From the NCBI GenBank assembly GCA_022829145.1, contig CM040763.1, forward strand, positions 9,037,141 to 9,101,140: a DNA stretch of 64,000 bases. The letters are read 5' to 3'. Positions 29,280-40,600 of the stretch are shown piece by piece. Position 1 is the first letter of the stretch; each line of letters opens with the position of its first letter. This DNA comes from Albula goreensis. Its lineage: Eukaryota; Chordata; Actinopteri; Albuliformes; Albulidae. A program made the translations under genes and the position numbers. The notes beneath the pieces were generated by a model that saw nothing but the letters and a program-made list of their open reading frames with translations, was not told the origin of the DNA and searched no databases.

Positions 29280-30440
29280 CAGTGCACTTCACTCTTTTTC
29301 GGACATGAACTAGTAAAGCGGTGAGGTATTTACCGATGGAGTATATTCTGTAACTGAATTTCAAAGCATCTTCGAAGGGGTGCAACAAACTACTTTCGTG
29401 GTGCAGGTTATCAAAGCATCCTGAATGACCGAATTAACTGTCGCAGACTTAATCAGACGTTGCTTCCTAATTTAGCGGCACAGTGAACTGAAGCTTGCAG
29501 CCAGCCCAACAATGGAATTTCTAAACACTACAGGGATCAAAGTGCTGGACTAGCCTAAGGGATCACCTGACCGGAATCCAATTAAACGTTTATGGGTGGA
29601 TCAGAGCAGAGCCGCAGAGTCTGATGAAAGCGTAGAGTTTATGCACTTGACAAGGCAGCCAAAGTCGGGCACAGAGCAGTAGCCAGTCAGTGTGTGCACC
29701 TTTCATTTAATATGTAGGTAAATGTCAATATGAATTAATGAACGGATGTCCTTAATATTTGTATATAAATATGTAAATGTGTAGAATGTAATTACAATGT
29801 AGTTACATAGTTACTTATCTATATGCACTTATATTTTCTGTTAATTTGTATACATTTTATATAAGTAGCAATCATCATTGCTTCGCTAGAATAGTAGGTA
29901 GAGAGCCATCAGTTTAAAATACAGACAACTACAACTATCGAGTACACATTCTTAACAGTATGGAAAACAGGGATGCAGTAATTCCGGATCTTACTTGTAA
30001 AGTTGAACATTTGCCAGGCTTGGATTTTTAAAGTTGATGTGATTCACCGCACAGGACACGGAAGCGGACTTTATTTTGTCTACGCGCTGGAGCAAAGGAA
30101 CTCCGATCTGACGGACTCGAAATCGAGATTGATGACATCACGGTTTCCGAGGCTCCGATATCCCGGGGAGAAACAGTGTTGCTGCTGTACTCCGGAGTTC
30201 GCGAGGCACACAGCAGCGAGAGCGGATTTAGATGTGTCCAAGTGGTCGTAAAATGCGTCGATTTGGGGTTGTGGAGATTCAGAACATTGTGACTGATGTG
30301 GAATTCCCTGAGCCGCATCTCGGTTTTGTTGACAGTTTCTGAGCGCGATGCCTGATTACAGTATTTGCCAGCATTCAATGGAATATAACTAAACAGTTGT
30401 AACTTCTGAACAGCAACGTTCATCCAGCAGGTATGGTAAG
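29280..30440. promoter_or_regulatory. CpG-rich promoter region of fat1
   Basis: CpG dinucleotides are rare over most of the window but cluster here, especially at 30045-30360, where they occur about every 10-15 bases. In vertebrates this marks an unmethylated promoter. The position, about 3 kb upstream of the start-codon exon and ending in a good splice donor, fits the fat1 promoter. The core start site is not visible. Confidence 0.55.
30030..30435 (+). other. fat1: Probable non-coding exon 1 (5' UTR) of fat1
   Basis: The segment is dense in CpG, unlike the surrounding DNA. It ends at a consensus donor, ATG followed by GTAAGT (GT at 30436-30437); a weaker alternative donor follows CAG at 30430. 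No long open frame runs through it and exon 2 carries the start codon, so this would be 5' UTR. The 5' end is a guess because no TATA box or initiator is convincing. If the 30435 donor is used, the last three bases ATG join exon 2 to make a minimal upstream ORF (ATG GTT TGG TGA). Confidence 0.5.
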
Positions 30441-30588
30441 TTTTAGAGTGAAGTTAAATGCATTGCGTTAAAGAATAATATATCTTTACTTAAAGCGACA
30501 ACTGTACGAATGTACTACTGAATACTCTTTTTTGTGATAATTAATTTAAATCATAACAGTATTTAAGAAAATTGGAAACTATAATAAC

Positions 30589-30634
30589 GTGTGTGTGGGC
30601 GCGCGCGTGCGTGTGTGTGTGCGAGCGTGTGTGT
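30589..30634. repeat. Alternating GT/GC tract, Z-DNA prone
   Basis: About 46 bases of nearly alternating purine and pyrimidine with a GCGCGCG core. It lies about 150 bases downstream of the proposed exon 1 donor. Confidence 0.75.
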
Positions 30635-30734
30635 AACGGGGGGTGAGGGGTGTTAAACTCAGTTTGCGTTTGCAGGGATAGCCTAAATGAACAGCGTAGT
30701 TCAGTCAAAATGTTCATATTGAAATTCTAGTGAC

Positions 30735-30753
30735 AGAGCGCCACCTGTGCTCA
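30735..30753 (-). promoter_or_regulatory. CTCF-like motif (reverse)
   Basis: The reverse complement, tgagcacaggtggcgctct, matches the CTCF core AGGTGGCGCT. It sits in intron 1 about 300 bases after exon 1 and faces the upstream motif. Confidence 0.45.
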
Positions 30754-31279
30754 AAGAAACTAGAACTAACAGTTTTTTTCCTGATACCTGTTTCCATTTT
30801 AATTGTTCCACGGTAGTTATTTTCATGCATTTCAGCCATAAACTTATCGGTGCATTTTTTTTGTTTTTTGATTACATACTCCAAATTCCAATTTACTAAC
30901 GAGACGCTTTTCTGACCACAAAATAATACGGAACATTTGACATAAGATAAAGGAAACGTGTATGACAAGATCGTCTGACTGATTTCTTTATAGTATGTGG
31001 GTATTTCATTTATTTTGCTTGTCTGCATTGATTTGATTACCACTTGGATTTTGGTAAAACGGAGGACTTGTAGGTAAAGTTTGCGAATGTTGAAAAATAA
31101 ATTGAATTAATATGATTATTGGCTAATTAAACAGCCAAATTTAGTAAAACGGAATTTTATGAAACAAATATAGTTATAAAGAACCATATAACCATATAAC
31201 CTGTTAGCTCATCTTTTGTTATTGTTAGTATTAGTAGAAGTAGAGGTAGTAATAACAGTAACAATAACAAAAACAACAC

Positions 31280-31280
<1 letters not shown>

Positions 31281-31323
<43 letters not shown>
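31281..31323. repeat. (TAA)n microsatellite
   Basis: A 43-base trinucleotide run in intron 1. The poly-Tyr, Leu and Asn frames over it are artefacts. Confidence 0.97.
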
Positions 31324-31324
<1 letters not shown>

Positions 31325-33240
31325 GTCTTGCCAACGCACAGCGTGTGAGAATACTTGTAGGTAATAAGGAGCAGGAACTACCGCTGATCGAGGCAACTGT
31401 AAGTAGATCCGGCGAATCATGACGCGGAAAGATACGAGCCAAATTAAAAGACCGCAGACTGTAGAAGAAAGGATAAGACACAAGAAGGGACCATGAAGGT
31501 ACTGACCATGGTGGAGTTAGGATCCTTTAAACTACACAAAAAACCTTCACATCAATGGCGTTAATGAGGAAGGTGTGTACTGCATAATTTTATGCTTTCT
31601 CTGTTGTTGTTGTGTGCTAATCTGTCGGAAAAAACATCAACAAAAAAGTTTTCTTGACTTGAGCGACTCCCTTAGACTGCACGATTTAGCTTTTTTTGTA
31701 TACTCTGCGGTTGAGCAACCGAAAGTTTTAGGAGAACTAAGTGTTAACTGTAGAATAAAGTCTTTCAGTTGTCCTCCGTTACATTAGATCTTTTTTTGCC
31801 AGCGGACTTTTGTTGTTTTGAACAATGTACATTAGCATCTGTCTTACTCGTGGCAGTATTGTTCAAATGAATGGAAGAGACTGATGGGGGAGGGGGTTAA
31901 AACTAAACAAAAAGCACCAGATTGCGTAAAAAAATAAAGGTTGCCCTTGCCTGGCTGACGATAAAATAATATAAGCAGAATACGTTTCAGGTCGACTGTG
32001 AAGTTTACTTTCAGTTACGTCATTTTCCTTTTTAATATCTCTTTTTATTGAATTCTTTCTTGAGTATGGTTTTGGGATCTTCTGATTTGGAAGATTCCAC
32101 TAGTTATCCTGGAATCTAACTGTGATAATATGTAGGCTACTGGTAGTGAAATATGAGGACCAAGTAACCGAATCCCATACCGTTCATTTTTGCGGTATCA
32201 TGCTGTGTGCTCTGCTCATCAAAACCTAAAAGGTGTGGTGTTCTTAGTTTCCTGCCTTAAGGCATGAATATAGCACAAATAGTTGACAAAAGAACACGGC
32301 GGAACTCGCCTTTGAGTGGGTTGTGTTCAACTTTATAAAGGAAAATCTTGAAATGGCAGTCTCCGTGTAGAAATCGCCCCTACAGTGCTTCTCTGTATCT
32401 TACCTGTTGTAGTTCGGGAAAATTTTTGCTCTGTGTAGTGATGAGATCTTCTCTGTGTGCCCGTCCTTCTCTACAACAGTATATATATATTTTTGAAAAG
32501 GTAGTGCCGTCTTTACTTTGATCTTCGCATAAATATGTGTCTTGCTTACACACAATAATCACTTGCAGCTCTCGTTCTATTATTAACGGTGAGAGACTAT
32601 GCAACAACGTCCTCAATTTCATTTAGCAGCATCAGAACTTGGATTACTGTCTTTTGAAGCGATGCATTGATTCACTGTGCATCGTGTTATCATACGATCT
32701 GTTATATCATGTAGAATATTTCCTCTGACCAGTTTTAATGCTGATTTAAATATAAAGTTCTAAATTAATTTTCCATCAATTTATATGAAAGAGAATCTGC
32801 CTAGATGTAGCAAAATCAAATAATCTAGAGAAACGTAATTGAGTAGATTATTGGAATTCTGAATTGTCTTTGCTTTTGTGGGTATTTTTAACATACCGTA
32901 ACACTTAAGAATATGAAAGTTGATATTGAAATGCTTGCTAACATGTTTGCTGAAACGTAAAAGGATATTAATTTTAAACTGTACTCCTAGTTATTAAAAT
33001 GCATTGTGTGTTTTGCTATCATACAGTATTACCTCATTATCTCACATCTCTTTTTCACTTATATGTTATGTGTTTGTGAGAAGTGTGTGCATATTCTCCG
33101 CCTAGTAATTAATAAAATATTGGGTATTTGAAAATCAGTGATCTAAAGTTATGTTATATTGGAATATCCCTGTTTTTCAGATTGATGAAGAATTACCTTT
33201 TCTTTTTTTCTAGGTTTGGTGAGGATCATATCGTGCCACT

Positions 33241-36200
33241 ATGGGGAAACACACATTGACATTACAGCTTTTGATGCTGCTGCACCTCTTGTGTAGTTGC
33301 AAAGGAAACCAAAGGAAGGATCAGACATTACGATTCACTCACTTAATGTATAATGCCACTATATATGAAAATTCTGCTGCAAAGACCTATTTAGAAAGCC
33401 AGGATAAAATGGGCATTTATATCACAAACCCAGCCTTGGAAATACGGTACAAAATAGTTTCTGGAGATACAGAGAGTTTATTCAAAGCTGAAGAGTACGT
33501 TTTGGGAGATTTCTGTTTTTTGCGAATAAGGACCAAAGGAGGGAGCACTGCCGTTCTTAACAGGGAGGTAAAAGACCATTATTTGCTTACAGTGAAAGCC
33601 TTTGAAAAAAGTACCAGTGCTGAAGCCCGGGCAAGAGTTAAAGTGCAAGTCCTTGACACAAATGATCTAAGGCCACTGTTCTCACCAACCTCTTATAGCG
33701 TTTCACTTCCTGAAAACACAGCCATGAGAAGCAGCATTGCCAGAGTCACTGCTACAGATGCTGACATTGGCACAAACGGAGAGTATTATTTCAGCTTCAG
33801 GGACTGGACTGACATTTTTGCCATTCATCCTACCAATGGTATCATAACCCTGATGGGTAAACTGGATTACTCCGATACCAGGTTGTATGAAATGGAAATC
33901 TTGGCGGTAGACCGTGGCATGAAACTCTATGGAAGCAGTGGCATCAGCAGCATGGCTAAGCTAATGGTCAGAGTTGAACAGGCGAATGAACATGCTCCAG
34001 TCATCACAGCTGTCGCTTTAACTTCTTCAGAGGCCGATAGGGATCCCACATATGCCATAGTGACTGTGGACGATGGCGACCAAGGGCCAAATGGTGAAAT
34101 AGCATCACTGAGTATCGTGGCAGGGGACCCTCTACAACAGTTTAAGGCTGTGAGAACCAGCCCTGGAAGTAGAGAATACAAGATTAAAGCAATTAATGGT
34201 GTGGACTGGGAAAGTTGGCCTTATGGGTATAATCTTACTTTGCAGGCTAAGGATAAAGGAAGCCCACCTCAGTTTTCTCCGTGAAAGTAGTTCATGTGAT
34301 GCCCCCACAGTTTAAATTGGAGCCCCCTAAATTTGAAAGGAGCATTTATTTTGTAAACTTAAGTGAATTTGCACCTCTGCATACACCGGTTGTAATGGTA
34401 AGAGCAGTGCCAAAGTACCCCCAATTAAAGTACATTTTAAAGCACAAAATGGAGAAAAACACGTTCATGCTTAATCCAGACACAGGGCTAATTACAACAG
34501 CTAGAGCAATCCACGCAGAGGATACCTCAAAATTTGAGTTGGAAGTCATTACCAGTGATAGAAAGGCAGCAACTAAGGTCGTCATTGATGTGGTTGACGT
34601 GAATAACAATGCTCCAGAGTTTCTCCAGACGTCTTACAAAGCCAGTGTTGATGAAAATGTGCCAATAGGAACAGAAGTATTAACTGTCAGTGCTAGGGAT
34701 GTGGATGAAGGAGAGAATGGCTTCGTTACCTACAGTATTGCCAATGGGAATCCACAGCCTTTTGTCATTGACTGTTTTACTGGTGTCATCACCACCAGCG
34801 AAGACTTGGATTACGAACTTATGCCTAGGATTTACAATCTTAGAGTCCGAGCATCAGACTGGGGCTCCCCTTTCAGGCGAGAAGTGGAGGTTTTGGTTAC
34901 ACTGACGCTCAACAACCTGAATGACAACAAGCCACTGTTTGAGAATGTAGACTGTGAAGTGAATGTACCAAGAGACTTAGGAGTTGGTGAGCAAATAACT
35001 ACAGTGTCTGCAATTGATGCAGACGAGTTGCAGCTGGTACAGTATGAAATAAAGTCTGGGAATGATCATAGACTTTTTGAGTTGAATCCAAATTCTGGCA
35101 TTCTGTCACTCAAACGATCCTTAGATGACGATGAGGGGGCGGACATTTATTTTCATTCCTTACGAATCACTGCTAGTGATGGAGAAAACACAACTCCAGC
35201 AATTGTTATGAACATCACTGTCAGTACACCTGGTTCACTCGTCCGTCTGAAATGTGTTGACACAGGGGTGGCTAAAATGCTGGCAAAGAAGTTACTTCAG
35301 GGTACTAACATCCACAGTCACATGGAACCTGAAGACAACTTCATAGACATTCATTCAATTAACCGGCATGCTCCACAGTTAATAGACTCTTTTCCCAGTG
35401 TAATTGATGTTAAGGAAGATCTTCCTGTGGGAGCCAGGGTTGCTCTCATAGGTGCCACAGATCCAGATAGTGGCTTTAATGGAAAATTGGTTTTCGTGAT
35501 TTCAGGAGGAGATACAGAGAGCCGATTTGTCATTGAAATGTATACTGGTTGGCTTATGGTCTATGCCCCACTTGACAGAGAAACAACCAGTCATTATACG
35601 TTGAACATTACAGTGTATGATCTGGGAATACCACAAAAGTCAGTGTCACGTCTACTGGATATTAATATTCTAGACTCCAATGATAATATCCCAGAGTTCC
35701 TGCAGAGTAGTTACTCTGTAGTAATCAGTGAAGACACCGCTGTGGGTACTGATGTCATCCAGGTCGAGGCTACAGATAAAGACTTGGGTGTCAATGGGAA
35801 GGTCCGATACTCACTTATGGCTAATACAGATAAATTTAACATTGATGAGGAGACTGGAGTCGTGAAGGTGATAAGCCCACTAGACCGTGAGGTACATCCT
35901 CTGTTTCTTCTGAAGGTTACAGCGCGTGATCAAGCCTCCAGTGAGCCCCAGCTTATATCATCCGTGTCACTGAAAGTCACATTGGAGGATGTGAATGACA
36001 ACCCCCCTAGATTCTTCCCTCCAAACCACAGTGTGAAGGTTCGGGAAGACCTCCCGATCGGCACTGTAGTAGCATGGCTGGAGGCCCATGATCCGGATGT
36101 GGGCCACTCTGGACAGGTTCGTTACAGCCTCATGGATGGCGGAGATGGGGACTTTGATGTGGACAAGCTGAGCGGAGCTGTGCGGATCGCTCGGAATCTG

Positions 36201-36498
36201 GATTACGAAAGGAAGCAGGTCTACAATTTAACAGCCAGGGCCAGGGACAAAGGGAAGCCACTTGCTTTGTCCTCCACATCCTACATTGAGGTGGAAATTG
36301 TAGATGTGAATGAGAATTTGTATCGCCCATGGTTCCCCTCTTTTTGTGATAAGGGGTCTGTGAAAGAGGATTCCATTATTGGAACTTCAGTAATGAAAGT
36401 CACCGCACAAGATGAAGACAAAGGCAGAGATGGAGAAATAAGATACTCAATCCGGGATGGGTCAGGCCTTGGAGTATTCACCATTGATGAAGAGACTG
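33241..36498 (+). CDS. fat1: fat1 exon 2, coding part: start codon, signal peptide, cadherin repeats 1-9 and part of 10
   Basis: The exon begins at 33214 after a pyrimidine-rich tract and TAG acceptor, with 27 bases of 5' UTR. The ATG at 33241 has A at -3 and G at +4, and an in-frame TGA at 33220 rules out an earlier start within the exon. Residues 1-22 form a signal peptide with a leucine-rich core. Repeat 1 runs to the linker [10 protein letters not shown] (about 138-147) and repeat 2 to EQANEHAPV (about 246-254). Later linkers include [40 protein letters not shown] and VDVNENL. The exon ends at GAG ACT G before the GTAAGA donor (GT at 36499-36500), phase 1. About 1,086 residues are encoded, close to human exon 2. 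Translation from 33241 meets TGA at 34282 because of a one-base frameshift; the other reading frame continues from about 34278. Confidence 0.93.
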
Positions 36499-37572
36499 GT
36501 AAGAGAAAGACATTTTATATTCATGCTTTCAGAAAATAAAGTCTTTTTCCATGAAAGAAACTCTTAAATTTTTATCAAAATTATGTCAAATATGCCATCC
36601 TGACCTCTTGAATAATTCAGGCACAATGTGTGTGCATTTGTGTGTGCACACACATATTTTATATTGCACTTTATCACTTGCACTCATTGCAATTGTTTTT
36701 GCTATCACAAGCACTCCTCAGCTCAAGCTTTGTTTCTGCATCATTTGTAAGTCAGCATAACCTTTGGCATTCTTAACCGAAAAACCCCCACCCCCACCCC
36801 CCAACCGCCCATCCAACCAACATCTTTGTTATTGTACAGGAAGGTTCAAAAGCACTTCCAGCTCTCATTCTGGGACTCACTTAGTGGAATGAAATACAAT
36901 TATCAATACATGATGATTATTTCATTATTGTGCTCAGAGCAGAGTAAGCCCATTTTGTCTGTAGTGTAGTGTGTGCTGTCAGTATGACTGGAGAAATTGA
37001 TTTCAGTAAAGACCTTAATCAAGGTTAGCAAGGTATGTTGGTAACCTGATTGATGTACAAGAAACTGCATATGAAAATAAACTGATAGAGATTGTGTTCA
37101 GCTCTGGGTGGAGGAAAATAACCATCCCGGTTTCATTGCATGGATAAGACATCACATTTTACAGTATATTAATATGTCAATGTTTGATGAAGGTGGTTGA
37201 CTCACCTTTTTAGGTTAGGCCAGGGTGTGATCTGTGTGCTCAATAAAGCAGGTGCCAAGTTTTTATTTTATTTTTGTTCCCCCTTTGCTTTGGTCTGAGA
37301 GCTAATCACAGCCTCCTCTCTGGTGATTGTGTCTGCAAGGGATCTTTGAAAAATGATTTCCCCATCTGTGTCAAAATTAATTATTTGAAATAACCAGTTT
37401 ATATTAATACAGTTTCTATTTATGTTAGCAGACTTAAAATATGCTATTATTTTAAATGCTTGATAAAAAGAATTATCATTAAACCATTTGAAAAAGAGTA
37501 TATACGACCCTCAAGTGTAGATGGCTGAATCGTTTGTGTAAATGAATAGTAATAAGCTGTAATGATTATATA

Positions 37573-37658
<86 letters not shown>

Positions 37659-40600
37659 TTGTATACACACACGCATGCTGGGATGCATATGCAGTAATTT
37701 TCTAATTTCAGTCTAAAGTCCATGCAAAGGCCTTATGTTTGATAAGGAAGTAGTTTCCATCAGTATATTTTCCCTGCCCTCAGAGTACCCTTCCTGTAGC
37801 GAGAATGTGTCTTTGTGTTTGTACACACCTGCAGGTTGAAGACAGCAGAGATTGCGCTTGCATCTGATTATGTGGCATATGCAAATATCAACCCATGTCT
37901 TACTGTAGCAGGATAATTGGGACAGCTACTTTCAAAATACCAATAAAATCTGCCACTTGTGTGTCATGTGGAGCGAGTGTTGTCCATTTACCTAACTTGC
38001 AGCATTGATGCTCAGGATCCATGTAAGGAAACTACACTAATTATCACAATTAAATATGCATTTAAATAAAACTGAATTTGTATTCATGGTGAGTTGAATT
38101 GGTAAACCTACACATTAGTGCAGCATTTAGAAAAGTTACCTTTAAGTGATGCCAGTTAAGGACAGTTATGCGCTGGTCTTTCCATGCTTAGCTTCAGAGT
38201 CCAGATGTAGAGATCCTGATGGGTTTAAGTGAGATTGATGGTATTAAGCTATCCGGCTCTTATCACCCTCTTATGTTCGGCACTCAGGCTGAAAGTGTGA
38301 CTTCTCTAAAGAACAGCACAACTCCTGGTCTGTGCTTGAGAAATGTTGCCTGGGCAACCGTTGCAGGAATGTGCAGAGAATTTAAGTTGATTTCAGGGTG
38401 TAAAATTAAAGCACTCTCTCCTCAGCTTAACAATGATGCTTTCTCAAAGCATTAAGTCATTTTTAGACTGTTGAAGACTCTTCAGCACGTTAAGATTCCC
38501 AGCCCAGCTTAACCTTCAAAAAGCCATCACCTGCATCTGAAAGACATTTATGATGTCTTTTTGCTGTCCAGTTTATTGTGATGGTTGGTGTGGCTTTTAG
38601 AAGCATACATCATTTGTATTTAACATGCCATGCGAAGAGCTACCTCGTATTGTAGTGCATGGACCAGTCGACTCACCTACAGTGTAATGATGCTGACAAC
38701 CTCTTATAACAAGGATCTGTATAAAAGAGCAGTATCTTGTTACAACATATTTATATTTTGAGACATTACACTCTTCTGTTCAAATGTATCCTGTTTTTAT
38801 TTCACCCATGTTGTCATGTCACAAAGTCAACATATTAATCCCATAGCCAGCAAGGAAAACTTCATGGATGAATAACTTGTGAGGGAAAAATAATGTGGCC
38901 TGCTATATATTGCTAGATGTGTGGTGTTTTTAAAAGTGTAAGGTTCATTGTATGTCATAATACTTAACCCTTGTTAGTCTCCAAATATTTTTTTTTCTGA
39001 ATTCATAAATGCTTTGTGCCAGAGCCATAGTTCAATGTTACAGTGTTCTATTGTATAGATCATTTATTTCCAGAAATCAACATACTTTTATCATTAGAAT
39101 TTACCAGGAAGAGCCCCAGAGGCCAGGAGGTAAATACACTTGAATAATAAGATGCAATTAAAAACAAGGCGGTGACATGCCCAGTGGTCTGGCTGAGAGA
39201 TGTGCACTGGAGCTTTTGAAATAACATCCAGTGAGATAACAATGGAAGCTGTATGAACTTGTCCCAAAAGGTTTCCTAGACTGGAATTAATGGGCTAAAT
39301 TCTGCAGAAATTCTATCAAGCAGACACTAATTGCATCCGCACTTTGCCATTGATGACGTTTTGTAGTCTCATGGATGGTCCATGTATGTATTTAAGTTTG
39401 AGCTTTAATGCAGCCTGTCAGTAAACAAAACACAACTATGCCTAACAAAGATGGAAGGACACAAGCCAAAATTCTTCCATTCATGAATATGTTTAGATAA
39501 AACCCCTCTGCACTGTTTGCCACACAAATGTCAGCAGAATGTGAAACCTTATAGACTTCCTAGGTTGCAGGTAAAGGCTGGCAAATAACATAAAATGAGA
39601 CAGGTTTCCTAAATTGATTCTTCCATACATATTCCCAGGGTGATAAGAACTCTGAACCTGAGTGCAGTGTTTTACAGGGACATTGTTATTGTACCTCAGA
39701 CCAAGCTCTTTGAAGCTGCAGTGCCTACAGGCATGGCACAGGGGAGTGATTTATTACTCATGCCTCTGTTTTAGTGGATGAAGTGACAGCACACTGCACC
39801 TGAGCAATGATAAGAGCACTTGACAGCACATGATATCCAAAGCTCCGAGTCTTATTTATAATGTTTTTTTTTTCTTCCATGTTTGTCAGAGCTTGGAAGA
39901 AAAGGTGCAGGGTAGATGGCTGAATAAAATTGTTAATACCACAATCACCACCACCACTTTTATGATTGCTGCTATGGCTACTGCTACCAAGTAAATACAT
40001 GCAAATGTGAGGTTAGTGAATGTGACTGTCCTGTGCCATTGGAGTCCTTCCTCCCTCCTCTTAATGTTACTCCCAATGCAGGTAGTAGTTATTATGGATT
40101 TTTTTTTTGCATGCAAAGTTTGATTTATGTGCTTTTGAACAATGTGTGCACCAACATTCAATTCACTTATGCAGAACAGAGGTTCCCTCTAAAAATTGTT
40201 TTTCTGTGGATTATCATTCAGTATTCACAGGCTTATATTTTAGTTGAGATTTCCAGATCTCAATTAGCTAAGTAAATTATGCTGTTCCCTGCTGCCACAG
40301 CTAGGCAAATAATTGTGGAAACAATGGTTGGTTTTTTTTTTTTGCCCCCTACAGTTGGTGAATTTGAAATAATTTTCATGAATAGATTCAGTCAGAAGGA
40401 GCAGCAACATGAGGCAATGCATTGTTAACACAAAATAGGCCAGAACGCAATATTTAAACGGGCTTAGAGACGACAATCACGCAGTAAGAAAAAGAAAAAG
40501 TTGAGTCAAAGCATGCGTTTGAGCAGAGCGTGAGGCGCGGAGGCACACAAAAACTGATTATGCATCTGGAATAAACCGGTCTTTTGTATTTCGATGCGAG

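Larger units (their letters stand above)
30436..33213 (+). other. fat1 intron 1
   Basis: No coding sequence is seen. It contains an alternating purine-pyrimidine tract at 30589-30634, a CTCF-like motif at 30735-30753 and a (TAA)n microsatellite at 31281-31323. A further CpG-containing stretch at 31325-31470 could be an alternative first exon or part of the promoter zone. The rest is ordinary AT-rich DNA ending in the branch and pyrimidine region of the exon 2 acceptor. Confidence 0.6.

Noticed and set aside
30003..30423. Open frames of 82 (+) and 131 (-) codons in the promoter region
   Set aside because: CpG-rich sequence lengthens chance frames; neither resembles a known protein, and the position fits a non-coding first exon.
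31157..31483. Overlapping frames of 90-108 codons with Tyr, Leu or Asn runs
   Set aside because: They are translations of the (TAA)n microsatellite and its flanks.
34281..36539. Reading the second half of exon 2 as a separate gene starting at GTG 34281
   Set aside because: The protein continues FAT1 mid-repeat without signal peptide; it is the same exon after a one-base frameshift, and the last 12 residues are intron read-through.
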